NCBI GenBank assembly: GCA_016719225.1
Contig: JADKAN010000003.1
Location: 62,001 to 126,000, forward strand
Length of the DNA stretch: 64,000 bases
DNA from: Flavobacteriales bacterium
GTDB taxonomy: Bacteria; Bacteroidota; Bacteroidia; Flavobacteriales_F; PHOS-HE28
Reading direction: 5' to 3'
Positions 1 through 8,447 of this stretch are shown here, piece by piece. The first letter of the stretch is position 1; every line of letters starts with the position of its first letter. The notes below the pieces were generated by a model. That model did no database searches. It had not been told where the DNA came from and saw only the letters and a program-made list of their open reading frames with translations. Made by a program: the position numbers and the translations under genes.

Positions 1-1
1 T

Positions 2-991
2 TTCGGATTACTGGAGCGAGGAGGCAAGACAAACACCGGCATTCAAGGTTGGATCGCTTTGTTCTGTGCAGCAGCATGCACGCTATTGGTGCATCCGCTC
101 GGTTGGCTTATACTGCTTTTCGGCGTGGTCTACCTCTGGTCTTTGGGACAACTACAGCGTAAAGTCGCTGTTGTGGTCTGCGCAGGGCTTTTCATCGCAG
201 CCGGAACGGTACGCTTGGTTTTCCCTCCGACCGTGTACGAACAGGCTCAGTACGCCCAACTCGAAAATTCATTTGCGTCCTTGGGTCTCGGCACGAAATG
301 GGCATCTTGGGACTTTCTGTTCGGCCATACGTTCACGTTGACGACGAATTACTTGCCTGCCTTGGTGGTTTTCGCCATTGTTGTGGCCATGCTGGTGTTG
401 AGGAAGAACTGGAAGTCCGCGATTGTACTGATAGCCGGTGTGCTTGGCTTTCTTTTGCTGGCCTTGGTAACCTTCCGGTCCGGAGACACTGCGATCATGA
501 TGGACCGAGCGTTTCTACCCGTGGCGACATTGATAGCTCTTCCGGCGGTTTTCCTTCTTTGGGATCTGCGAGGTCACCGAGCTGGCATGGGCATCTTACT
601 CATCGCGCTCGTATTGTTCGTCAAACTTCGTGATATCTCCTTCGCGTCGCGACCGGCTCAAGAGCAATACTCACGCACCGAAAAATTGCTTGAAGACATG
701 CGCGCTCGCTCTGTAATTAAAGCGGAGTTGAGCATAGGGGAATTGGAACGCAGGTCCATCGATGTCAATTGGCCAATTCCGTACACCGCGCTTCTTATAA
801 GTTCGATGAAGGGGCCGGTCAACTCCATGACTGTGCGAATCGATCAAGACTCTTTGGGTCTAACAGAAGAAACAGCGGGACCCGTGGTTGGGCTTGAACT
901 GGAACAAGCGACCTCAGTGTTGGACACGTGTTACTTCCGGCTCCCCCAGACACCATACATTCAATTTCCGATCGTCTCCCATGTCCCTTGA
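2..991 (+). CDS. Polytopic membrane protein, 5'-truncated by window edge
   Basis: The reading frame is open from base 2, so the gene starts upstream of the window; 329 residues are visible. There are about six hydrophobic segments (the first around residues 18-45, the last near residue 210), followed by a soluble C-terminal domain of about 100 residues. I do not recognise the family. The topology and the adjacent polysaccharide genes would fit a GT-C-like glycosyltransferase or another envelope membrane protein, but no diagnostic motif is visible. Its last 11 bases overlap the next gene, suggesting co-transcription. Confidence 0.6.
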   Translation, partial: FGLLERGGKTNTGIQGWIALFCAAACTLLVHPLGWLILLFGVVYLWSLGQLQRKVAVVVCAGLFIAAGTVRLVFPPTVYEQAQYAQLENSFASLGLGTKWASWDFLFGHTFTLTTNYLPALVVFAIVVAMLVLRKNWKSAIVLIAGVLGFLLLALVTFRSGDTAIMMDRAFLPVATLIALPAVFLLWDLRGHRAGMGILLIALVLFVKLRDISFASRPAQEQYSRTEKLLEDMRARSVIKAELSIGELERRSIDVNWPIPYTALLISSMKGPVNSMTVRIDQDSLGLTEETAGPVVGLELEQATSVLDTCYFRLPQTPYIQFPIVSHVP

Positions 992-1691
992 AACAACCCT
1001 GATCCCGTGGCTGCTCGGCATCCACGCCACGGCCGGCGGGATCGCCTTGGTGGTTGCGCCCATGGCGATGTACGCCCACAAGGGTGGCGACTGGCACCGA
1101 CGCTGGGGGAAAGTGTTCTTCTACGGTATGATCGTGGTGTGCGCTACGGCGATCGCTTTGGGCATTCTGCATCCCCAGAATTTCTGGTTGGCGCTGGTGG
1201 CGGTGTTCAGCTTTTACCTGGTGGCTTCCGGCTACCGTTCCCTTTATCTCAAGAAACTGCATAAAGGCTTGCGTCCGGCGAAATTGGACATGGCCCTGCA
1301 GGGTATAGCGGGCGTGGTGAACGGGGGCCTGCTGATCTGGGGCTTGGCACACCTCATCCTTGGGACGGTGAACACGCAGGCCATCCTATTCACCGTGTTC
1401 GGGCTGATCGGCTCTTTGTTGGTAGTGAACGGGGTGATGAAGTTCTTCGGTCCACGGCACGACAAACGGGAATGGCTTTACGGCCATATCGCTGGGTTCA
1501 TCGGCGGATATATCGCTACGTTATCGGCATTCTCGGCGGTCAATCTCACCATGATCGATCCGGATTGGCTGCAGTGGCTTTGGCCAACGATCATCGGTGT
1601 CCCGTTGATCTTCCTAACGATCGGCAGGCTCAAAGGGCGGTTCGCGAAAGGCGAACGGTTGCGGACGTTCGCGGAGGTGCGGATCAAGTGA
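981..1691 (+). CDS. DUF2306-like integral membrane protein
   Basis: This is a 236-residue protein with about seven hydrophobic helices. I chose the ATG at 981 because the protein then begins at a hydrophobic helix (MSLETTLIPWLLG); an upstream in-frame extension to 888 would add only out-of-frame sequence of the preceding gene. After the second helix comes a GGDWHRRWGK stretch, which resembles the conserved HRxxG loop of DUF2306-type membrane proteins. The function of that family is not established. It overlaps the upstream gene by 11 bases. Confidence 0.6.
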   Translation: MSLETTLIPWLLGIHATAGGIALVVAPMAMYAHKGGDWHRRWGKVFFYGMIVVCATAIALGILHPQNFWLALVAVFSFYLVASGYRSLYLKKLHKGLRPAKLDMALQGIAGVVNGGLLIWGLAHLILGTVNTQAILFTVFGLIGSLLVVNGVMKFFGPRHDKREWLYGHIAGFIGGYIATLSAFSAVNLTMIDPDWLQWLWPTIIGVPLIFLTIGRLKGRFAKGERLRTFAEVRIK

Positions 1692-1700
1692 GTTGTTATT

Positions 1701-1730
1701 CACCACGGAGGCACAGAGGCACGGAGGTTT
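1701..1730 (+). repeat. GGCACAGAGG-type interspersed element, left copy
   Basis: A purine-rich stretch containing the iterated unit GAGGCACRGAGGCACGGAGG starts 10 bases after the stop of the DUF2306-like gene. A related copy lies in inverted orientation at 1849-1874, so the pair could form a long imperfect stem across about 118 bases. A short piece of the same unit (CACCACAGAGGCA) recurs near 42464. The function is unknown. Confidence 0.55.
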
Positions 1731-1848
1731 TCTGAGATCGAAGCCTCGGATACCGAATAGAAGTGTGGGTAGAGGAATAGGAGATCGCGGCCGCGGACAT
1801 TACCGTGCATTCGTTCCCCATAACCGTTCCACACAAGATCCGCATTTC

Positions 1849-1874
1849 TCCGTGCCTTCGTGCCTCTGTGATGA
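1849..1874 (-). repeat. GGCACAGAGG-type interspersed element, inverted copy
   Basis: The reverse complement of this stretch reads CACAGAGGCACGAAGGCACG and matches the element at 1701-1730 with only a few mismatches. It ends about 30 bases before the start of the polysaccharide deacetylase gene, so it lies in the leader or promoter region of the exopolysaccharide operon. Confidence 0.55.
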
Positions 1875-1903
1875 ACCATCCAAGCTCCTTACTTTGTAGC
1901 CTA

Positions 1904-2761
1904 ATGCAGAAGTCCGTTTTTTCCGTCGATGTGGAAGAGTGGTTCCACATTCTTGACGTGCCCTCCACGCCCGCGCTTGCGGAATGGGGTGCACTGGAAT
2001 CGCGGGTGGAAAAAAGCTTCCGTTCCATGCTGGATGTTTTTGCTGAGAAGAACGTCCGGACCACGCTGTTCTTCTTGGCCTGGGTGGCGGAGCGCTATCC
2101 ACACTTGGTGCGTGAGGCGGTCGCTGGCGGCCACGAGATCGCTTCGCATGGCTACGCGCACGAACTGGTTTTCCGGCAGGACCGTACAACATTCACTTCC
2201 GATATCACCAAGGCAAAGGATCTGATCGAGCAGGCGGCCGGTATCGCCGTGCGGGGTTACCGCGCTCCGGGCTTTTCCGTGACCAAGGAAACACCTTGGT
2301 TCTTCGATGCCGTTGCAGAAGCGGGCTATGCCTACGACAGTTCGATATTCCCGGCGGAGCGCAGCCATGGCGGGCTTTCCGGAGCATTGGCCGTGCCGCA
2401 TGTGGTGGCCACCACACACGGTGAGCTGGTGGAATTCCCCGTTTCACTTACGCCCATGTTCGGCAAGCCGTTGTATTTCTTCGGCGGCGGCTACTTGCGG
2501 TTCTTTCCTTACCGGCTCATGCTTTCCAAAGCGAAAGAGGTGCTACGGGAAGAGCGCCCCGTGGTGTTCTATCTGCATCCGCGCGAGGTGGATCCGGCGC
2601 ATCCCCGTTTGCCGATGAGCGCGAAGCGCCGCTTCATGACCTACCACAACCTGCACAGTACCATGCCCAAGATGCGCAGGCTGTTCGACGACCTGCCCAT
2701 GACCACCTTCGGGGATATCGTGGATGCAGGCACCGCTGCTTTCCCCCGCGCCGCGCGATGA
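1904..2761 (+). CDS. Polysaccharide deacetylase, NodB/DUF3473 subfamily
   Basis: This is a 285-residue carbohydrate esterase 4-type enzyme expected to remove N-acetyl groups from an exopolysaccharide or its precursor. Visible landmarks are the N-terminal FSVDVEEWFH motif (catalytic Asp region), the metal-binding GHEIASHGYAHEL motif, the YRAPGFS motif and the C-terminal FYLHPREVDPAHPR segment, in the order typical of the subfamily found in PEP-CTERM/XrtA-type exopolysaccharide loci. I chose the ATG at 1904 because it directly precedes the conserved core; upstream in-frame residues come from the repeat region. Its TGA overlaps the ATG of the next glycosyltransferase (ATGA), indicating translational coupling. 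There is no signal peptide, so it is probably cytoplasmic. Confidence 0.88.
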   Translation: MQKSVFSVDVEEWFHILDVPSTPALAEWGALESRVEKSFRSMLDVFAEKNVRTTLFFLAWVAERYPHLVREAVAGGHEIASHGYAHELVFRQDRTTFTSDITKAKDLIEQAAGIAVRGYRAPGFSVTKETPWFFDAVAEAGYAYDSSIFPAERSHGGLSGALAVPHVVATTHGELVEFPVSLTPMFGKPLYFFGGGYLRFFPYRLMLSKAKEVLREERPVVFYLHPREVDPAHPRLPMSAKRRFMTYHNLHSTMPKMRRLFDDLPMTTFGDIVDAGTAAFPRAAR

Positions 2762-3828
2762 AAAAGGTGCTCTTCCTCTATACGGAGACCGCGCCCTACT
2801 TCATGGCGAGCGTGGAGCGCTTGGTGAAAGACCACAACGTGGAGGCGCACATCGTGCGTTGGCCCGTGAACAAGGAAGCTCCCTTCGAAATGAAGGTGGC
2901 CGATGGCATTATGGTGTATGAACGGGGCGACTTCAACGACACCTCGCTGCGGCGGTTGGTGAACAACATCAAACCGGACATCATTCTTGCCAGCGGTTGG
3001 GTGGACAAGACCTATCTGCAGATCTGCCGCGATGCACACAAGCGAGGGGTGCCCACTGTGATGTGCAGCGACACCGCTTGGCGCGGCGGATTGAAGCAAT
3101 GGGCAGCAGTGGGCGCGGCCCGGCTGTGGCTTCATCGCACCTTCAGCCATGCGTGGGTTACGGGCGAGGCCCAAGCCATGTATGCCGAGTACTTGGGCTT
3201 CGAGCGTAAGCGCATCAAGCCTGGCTTCTACACAGCCGACCTCGACCGTTTCGCACCGTTGGCCAAGAAATTCGCATCGTTGAAGTCGGCGAAATTCCCG
3301 CACCGGTTCCTCTGCGTGGCGCGCTACATCCCCAGCAAAGGGCATCAATACATGGTGGAAGCATTCGCTGAATTGTGCGACGCGGGAGAGAGCGGCGATT
3401 GGGAGCTGTGGTGCATCGGTACGGGGGAGCTGCATCCGTTGGCACACGAACATCCGCGCATCAAGCACCTCGGATTCGTGCAAGCGGACGAGGTCTGGAA
3501 ATACATGGAGCAGAGCGGCGTTTTCATCCTGCCCAGTCTTTATGAACCTTGGGGCGTGGTGGTGCATGAACACGCCGCCGCCGGTTTCCCGTTGTTGTTG
3601 AGCGACGCGGTCGGCGCACGGCACCGCTTTTTGAAAGTGGGCAGCAATGGGCACTGCTTCGTCGCCGGGAACAAGGAGAGCATCAAGAAAACCTTCCGCT
3701 CGGTGATCGCCACCCCGGACATTGACCTGGTGGCCATGGGCCTGCGCAGCGCGGAGCTGGCCACGGACTGGGGACCGAAGGAATGGGCCGCGACGGTGAT
3801 GGACCTTATCGCGGAGCGCCATGGATAG
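2758..3828 (+). CDS. Glycosyltransferase family 4 (GT-B fold)
   Basis: This 356-residue protein is expected to transfer an activated sugar to a growing glycan. The C-terminal half has the GT4 signature: the donor-domain start FLCVARYIPSKGHQYMVEAF and the E-x7-E region within SLYEPWGVVVHEHAAAG. The N-terminal Rossmann domain begins MKKVLFLYTETAPYF. It is coupled upstream to the deacetylase (ATGA overlap) and overlaps the next glycosyltransferase by 8 bases, so it belongs to one polycistronic exopolysaccharide unit. The sugar specificity cannot be told from the sequence. Confidence 0.85.
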   Translation: MKKVLFLYTETAPYFMASVERLVKDHNVEAHIVRWPVNKEAPFEMKVADGIMVYERGDFNDTSLRRLVNNIKPDIILASGWVDKTYLQICRDAHKRGVPTVMCSDTAWRGGLKQWAAVGAARLWLHRTFSHAWVTGEAQAMYAEYLGFERKRIKPGFYTADLDRFAPLAKKFASLKSAKFPHRFLCVARYIPSKGHQYMVEAFAELCDAGESGDWELWCIGTGELHPLAHEHPRIKHLGFVQADEVWKYMEQSGVFILPSLYEPWGVVVHEHAAAGFPLLLSDAVGARHRFLKVGSNGHCFVAGNKESIKKTFRSVIATPDIDLVAMGLRSAELATDWGPKEWAATVMDLIAERHG

Positions 3829-5056
3829 GCCGAACGTGCTCGTCTTCATCGATTGGTACCTGCCGGGTTATAAAGCCGGTGGACCCGTGCGCAGCGTTGC
3901 CAACATGGTGGACCACTTGCGCGATCGCATCGACTTCCACATCGTGACCCGGAACACGGAATACACTGAGAGCACGCCTTACCCCGGCATTGAACCGGAC
4001 CGTTGGACCACGTTGCCTGGCGGGGAGCACGTCTGGTATGCTTCGGAAGCAGGGACTTCGCGCAAGGCGTGGAAGCGGATCCTGAATGAAAGAAAATGGG
4101 ATGCGGTGTACATCAACGGACTGTACTCGTGGTGGTACAACATCCTGCCGCTCTGGCTATCGCAAGGCCTGAAGCTGCGGCGGGTGGTTGCCGTCCGCGG
4201 CATGTTGGCCAGCGGAGCCATGCAGCACGGCGCATTGAAAAAGCTGCTCTTTCTCTCGTTCGCGCGCATGGTGGACCTGTACAAAGGCGTGCACTTCCAA
4301 GCAACGAATGAGGATGAGGCGAAGGAGATCCGGATGCACGTGCTGAAGAATGCGGAGGTGGCAGTGGTGCCGAACCTGTCGCGCAGGGCTGCAGTGCTTC
4401 GCACGCCCATCCCCAAGAAAGAAGGAGCCGTTAGTTTGGTGAGCGTGGCGCGGATCGCCATGGAGAAGAACACGCTGTTGGCGATCGAAAGCCTGCGGGA
4501 TGTGAAGAGCAACGTGCAGTTCGACCTGTACGGTCCGGTTTACGATGAAGCGTATTGGGCCAAGTGCCGCGAAGCGATCGCCTCATTGCCTGCCCAGGTG
4601 AAGGTGGAGTGGAAGGGGACGGCACCACCGGATGAGGTACCGGGTATACTGAAAGCGCACCATGCGCTGTACATGCCCAGCGCCGGGGAGAACTTCGGGC
4701 ACACCATGTTGGAAGCCCTTTCCGCAGGGCGGCCGTTGCTGATCAGCGATCGCACCCCTTGGCGCGGGCTGGAGCAAGACCACGCCGGCTGGGACCTGTC
4801 GCTCGACCGGCCGGAGCGCTTCACCGAAGCCGTGGAACAGCTGAGTGCAATGGATCGAACGGAATATGATCGGTGGTCGCAGGGGGCGTTCGAACGCGGG
4901 ACGCGATATTTGGCCGATGTCACGCCGATCGAAGCGAGCATGAAGTTGCTCGTGGCGGAAGATGAGAGGAATGGCTGGACCGGCACTGTGGTCCGTTGCC
5001 CGAGATCCCCGTCCACGATATTCCCCAGCGAAGGTGTAATGATTATGTTTGCATGA
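3821..5056 (+). CDS. Glycosyltransferase family 4, second in operon
   Basis: This 411-residue GT-B protein has an N-terminal acceptor domain with the glycine-rich GGPVRSVANMVDHL segment and a donor domain with SAGENFGHTMLEALSAG (E-x7-E). The last 35 or so residues, after TPIEASMKLL, do not look like normal family sequence and run into the toxin-antitoxin remnant at 5105-5446. The original C-terminus may therefore have been replaced when that segment arrived. It overlaps the preceding glycosyltransferase by 8 bases. Confidence 0.83.
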   Translation: MDRPNVLVFIDWYLPGYKAGGPVRSVANMVDHLRDRIDFHIVTRNTEYTESTPYPGIEPDRWTTLPGGEHVWYASEAGTSRKAWKRILNERKWDAVYINGLYSWWYNILPLWLSQGLKLRRVVAVRGMLASGAMQHGALKKLLFLSFARMVDLYKGVHFQATNEDEAKEIRMHVLKNAEVAVVPNLSRRAAVLRTPIPKKEGAVSLVSVARIAMEKNTLLAIESLRDVKSNVQFDLYGPVYDEAYWAKCREAIASLPAQVKVEWKGTAPPDEVPGILKAHHALYMPSAGENFGHTMLEALSAGRPLLISDRTPWRGLEQDHAGWDLSLDRPERFTEAVEQLSAMDRTEYDRWSQGAFERGTRYLADVTPIEASMKLLVAEDERNGWTGTVVRCPRSPSTIFPSEGVMIMFA

Positions 5057-5104
5057 ACGGACCAAAGGGGGCCAGAGAAACAGTTCGATGCCATCCTGAA
5101 CCGG

Positions 5105-5446
5105 ATGCGTGACCGTAGACGTAAGAGACGGTCGTCCAAGCTTATGGCATTGTGCGGGTCCGTTCCGTTGCACATCGACCCGGTCGAGTTCCAGCGTTCA
5201 CTTCGCGATGAATAACGGGTCGTACTGGATACGAACATCATACTCTATTCGTTGGCCGGTGACCGTGCGCTCACCAAGATATTCGCTGAGATGGATCTCG
5301 TAGTGCCGGTGCGAATGGAAGAGATCTACCGGACGGATGAACCACTTGGGGGCGGGGGTTCTGGGGGGGGCGCGGCTGCACCGTTAGCCGATGGTTCTTT
5401 TAATAAGGCCAAGGCGATGATCGAAGTGCTTCATTACCAAAAGTAA
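5105..5446 (+). pseudogene. Remnant of VapBC-like antitoxin and PIN-domain toxin
   Basis: One frame contains two recognisable pieces. Bases 5105-5215 encode 36 residues ending in KLMALCGSVPLHIDPVEFQRSLRDE, the kind of C-terminus seen in antitoxins paired with PIN toxins. Immediately after the TAA, the same frame reads VVLDTNIILYSLAGDRALTK, which matches the start of a PIN domain with the first catalytic Asp. Homology stops after about 35 residues and the frame continues through a low-complexity GGGGSGGG run. The final 15 residues (FNKAKAMIEVLHYQK) may be the tail of a lost operon gene, because the TAA overlaps the ATG of the WcaF-like gene as coupled genes do. There is no intact toxin or antitoxin. 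Confidence 0.6.
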
Positions 5447-6054
5447 TGAGCCATAATGCGCTACGCCCCAAGGCCGACCTCAGCCGGTTCAACAATGCGC
5501 ATTATCCATTGGGTGCCGGGATCATCAAGCGTACGTTGTGGTATTTCGTGAACGTGCTGTTCTTCATCAACCCGCTTTTTCCGTTCCGCTCGCCGAAGCC
5601 GGTGATCTTGCGGCTCTTCGGGGCGAAGGTGGGGAAGGGCGTGGTGATCCATCCGGGCGTCAACATCAAGTTCCCGTGGAAGCTCAGCATCGGGGACCAC
5701 GTGTGGATCGGGCAGCGGGCCTGGTTGGACAACATCGATCAGCTTACCATCCACAGCAACGTCGTGATCAGCCAAGGGGCCATGCTCATCCTGGGTAGCC
5801 ACGATTACAAGAAAGTGGATTATCCCACGATGGCCGGCCCGGTGGTGCTGGAGGAAGGAAGTTGGGTAGGTGCACGGGCCTTGGTGTTGGGTGGCGTAAC
5901 GCTGAAGAGCCATGCGCTGCTGGCGGCTGGGAGCGTAACCAGCAAAAGCCTGAACGCCTATATGATCTACCGCGGAAATCCGGCGGTGGCCGTCCGCGAG
6001 CGGATGATGGAAGGGGAGACCCGCGGACCACAGGTGCCTCTCCAGGACGCATGA
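5446..6054 (+). CDS. wcaF: WcaF-like colanic-acid-type O-acetyltransferase
   Basis: This 202-residue left-handed beta-helix acyltransferase is expected to transfer acetyl from acetyl-CoA to a sugar of the repeat unit. It shows hexapeptide-repeat periodicity (GKGVVIHPGVNIKF, IGDHVWIGQRAWLDNI, VVISQGAMLILGSHDYKK, GSWVGARALVLGGVTLKSHALLAAGSV, split here across the protein) and the N-terminal RFNNAHYPLGAG and FFINPLFPFRSPKP segments that mark the WcaF group. The ATG overlaps the stop of the preceding remnant by one base, and its own TGA overlaps the next gene's ATG, so it is translated as part of the operon. Confidence 0.85.
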   Translation: MSHNALRPKADLSRFNNAHYPLGAGIIKRTLWYFVNVLFFINPLFPFRSPKPVILRLFGAKVGKGVVIHPGVNIKFPWKLSIGDHVWIGQRAWLDNIDQLTIHSNVVISQGAMLILGSHDYKKVDYPTMAGPVVLEEGSWVGARALVLGGVTLKSHALLAAGSVTSKSLNAYMIYRGNPAVAVRERMMEGETRGPQVPLQDA

Positions 6055-6818
6055 AAGTATCCGTGATCACCGTGTGCTACAACGCCGTGGCACAGATCGA
6101 TGAGACCATCCGGAGCGTGATGGTGCAGGATCATACGGACATCGAGCATATCGTGATCGACGGTGGCAGCACCGACGGCACGCAGCAGAAGATCGAACGT
6201 TACACGGAATGCATCGCCCATATCGTGAGCGAAAAGGATAACGGTGTTTATGACGCCATGAACAAGGGTTTGAAGTTGGCGACAGGGGAGGTGGTGGCCT
6301 TCGTGAACGCGGGCGACATGATGGCCACGCGCAACACGGTGAGTTACATGGTGCGGGCTTTTGAGGAAGGGGGCTTCGATGTGATCTACGGCGATGCGCT
6401 GATGGTGGATCCGGACGACATCACTAAAGTGAAGCGGTTCTGGAAGGGCGGCGAATACAAGCGGGAGAATTTCCGTAAGGGCTGGATGCCACCGCACTTG
6501 GGCACCTACATCCGCAAAAGCGCCTACGACCGTTTCGGGCTGTTCAACACGGCCCTCAGCGTGAGCGCCGACTACGAGCTGATGTTCCGGCTGCTGTATA
6601 AGCACAAGCTGCGCGCGCGTTACGTGCCGAAAGTGCTCGTGCGCTTCCGGCTGGGCGGGGTGAGCAACCGCTCGCTTGCGCACATCTGGCGCGCTAACGT
6701 TGAAGTGTACAAGGCATGGCGCATGAACGGGGAGCGGGTTTCTCCGTTGATCGTGCTCCGCAAGCCGCTCCGGAAAGTCCTACAGATGGTGCGGCGCGGC
6801 CCCGGCGGAAGTGCCTGA
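6051..6818 (+). CDS. Glycosyltransferase family 2
   Basis: This 255-residue GT-A enzyme has the GT2 start KVSVITVCYNAVAQIDETI, the DGGSTDGT nucleotide-sugar motif, the SEKDNGVYDAMNKGL segment and FVNAGD at the usual DxD position. This set is typical of the WcaA-like GT2 proteins in colanic-acid-type clusters. I chose the ATG at 6051 because it overlaps the WcaF stop (ATGA) and begins exactly at the GT2 core; the longer in-frame extension is antisense-like sequence of wcaF. It is the last gene of the exopolysaccharide operon. Confidence 0.87.
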   Translation: MKVSVITVCYNAVAQIDETIRSVMVQDHTDIEHIVIDGGSTDGTQQKIERYTECIAHIVSEKDNGVYDAMNKGLKLATGEVVAFVNAGDMMATRNTVSYMVRAFEEGGFDVIYGDALMVDPDDITKVKRFWKGGEYKRENFRKGWMPPHLGTYIRKSAYDRFGLFNTALSVSADYELMFRLLYKHKLRARYVPKVLVRFRLGGVSNRSLAHIWRANVEVYKAWRMNGERVSPLIVLRKPLRKVLQMVRRGPGGSA

Positions 6819-6876
6819 CGGGATATGCAAGCTTCGCATCCTACTTTCGGCTTCCACCACCGATCAACCATAACCC

Positions 6877-8373
6877 ATGAAGACGTACGTTCTATCCGCT
6901 CTCTTGGTCGCGTCCGCCTTATCGGGCCCTGCCCATGCGCAGGACTCATCAGACACTGCCAAAGCGAAAAAGGAAAAGTCGGAAAACATCGACCTGCCAC
7001 CACTTCCGGCGGACAAGACCGTTAAGCAGAGCGCGACGATCGGTGGGAAGACCATCTCCTATGAAGCGACCGTGGGTTCCATCCCGGTCCGCAATGAGAA
7101 GGGCAAGAAGATCGCGGAAGTGGTCTACACCGCCTACGTTGTGCCCGGCAGCAGTGCCGACCGGCCGGTGATGTTCGCGTTCAACGGCGGACCCGGTGCA
7201 TCTTCCGTCTATTTGAATCTGGGCGCTGTTGGTCCCAAACGCGTGCAGTTCGGTGCGGAGGGCGATGTGCCTTCCGATGCCGGCATTACGGTGGACAACC
7301 CCAACAGCTGGTTGGACTTCACGGACATGGTGTTCATCGACCCGGTGGGAACGGGCTTCAGCAGGAGCTTGGTGGACCCCGACGAGGCCCGCAAGGAATT
7401 CTATTCCACGGAGGCGGACATCACCTACCTCTCACGGATCGTTTACGACTGGCTGCTGGAGAACAAGCGGATGCGTTCGCCCAAGTACGTGATGGGCGAG
7501 AGCTATGGCGGCTACCGCGCGCCGCGGATCGCTTATGCGCTGCAGACGTCGCTCGGCGTGGGTGTGAACGGTCTCGTTATGGTATCGCCTTATTTGGACC
7601 CTGCCGCTGTGGGTGACGGTACCGCCTTGTCGCCGTTGCCTTGGATGATCGACCTTCCATCGATGGCCGCCGCGAAATTGGAGCGTGAAGGGCGGCTTGA
7701 TCCGCAGACGATCGCCGCAGTGGAGGACTACACGCGGACCGAGTTCGTGACGGACCTGCTGAAAGGCCCGAAGGACGTCGCCGCGCGCCGGCGTTTGATC
7801 GAACGTGTAAGCGGATACACCGGATTGGACACCGGCCTGGTAGCGAAGCTCGACGGTCGTGTGGATGTGGGGACCTTCCTGCGGGAAAGTCACCGGACGG
7901 ACAAGAAGATCGGCAGCGTCTACGATTCCAACGTCACCGCCTGGGATCCTTTCCCGGGATCGGCCTATCGGCGTTCGGGCGATCCCATACTCGATGCCTT
8001 GATCGCGCCGACCACCAGTGCCATGGTCGATCTCGTGACGCGTGTGGTGGGCTGGGACATCAAAGCACGGTACAACGCCTTGTCCGAAGAGGTCAATAAT
8101 GCGTGGGACAGCGGGGAGCCGAGGGATTCACCGGTATCGGACCTGCGCAAGGCGATCGCGAACGACCCCCGGATGAAAGTGATGATCGTTCACGGCTACG
8201 ATGACCTGGCCTGTCCGTACTTCGGCTCGCGCCTGATCGTGGACCAGATGCCTTCCTTCGGCGTTGAACAGCGCGTGAAGCTGAGCGTATATCCCGGAGG
8301 CCACATGTTCTACAGCCGGCCGGGCAGTTCCGCAGCATTCAAAACGGACGGCCAAGCGCTTTTCCAACGCTGA
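6877..8373 (+). CDS. S10 family serine carboxypeptidase-like peptidase, exported
   Basis: This 498-residue protein has an N-terminal signal peptide (residues 1-21, ending in AHA). It shows the alpha/beta-hydrolase S10 landmarks: oxyanion-hole region FNGGPGASSVYLNLG, nucleophile Ser209 in GESYGG, Asp443 in GYDDLACP, and His476 in PGGHMFY. All three members of the triad are present, so it is probably active, removing C-terminal residues from peptides in the periplasm or outside the cell. It stands alone as a transcription unit. A TACTTTCG box near 6841 resembles the -7 element variants seen elsewhere in this window. Confidence 0.88.
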   Translation: MKTYVLSALLVASALSGPAHAQDSSDTAKAKKEKSENIDLPPLPADKTVKQSATIGGKTISYEATVGSIPVRNEKGKKIAEVVYTAYVVPGSSADRPVMFAFNGGPGASSVYLNLGAVGPKRVQFGAEGDVPSDAGITVDNPNSWLDFTDMVFIDPVGTGFSRSLVDPDEARKEFYSTEADITYLSRIVYDWLLENKRMRSPKYVMGESYGGYRAPRIAYALQTSLGVGVNGLVMVSPYLDPAAVGDGTALSPLPWMIDLPSMAAAKLEREGRLDPQTIAAVEDYTRTEFVTDLLKGPKDVAARRRLIERVSGYTGLDTGLVAKLDGRVDVGTFLRESHRTDKKIGSVYDSNVTAWDPFPGSAYRRSGDPILDALIAPTTSAMVDLVTRVVGWDIKARYNALSEEVNNAWDSGEPRDSPVSDLRKAIANDPRMKVMIVHGYDDLACPYFGSRLIVDQMPSFGVEQRVKLSVYPGGHMFYSRPGSSAAFKTDGQALFQR

Positions 8374-8391
8374 CCGGCCCGTGTCGAACAT

Positions 8392-8399
8392 TATATTTA
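8392..8399 (+). promoter_or_regulatory. Candidate -7 box for the M16 peptidase gene
   Basis: TATATTTA matches the Bacteroidota -7 consensus TAnnTTTG at seven of eight positions and lies about 50 bases upstream of the M16 ATG. No convincing -33 element is visible. Confidence 0.35.
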
Positions 8400-8447
8400 G
8401 GCCCACTTGGCCTGCAAGCCTTCACCCCACCTGATACAGAACCCTTG

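Noticed and set aside
2641..3849. A 402-codon minus-strand frame across the first GT4 gene
   Set aside because: The opposite strand carries clear GT4 motifs and operon coupling; this is a shadow frame.
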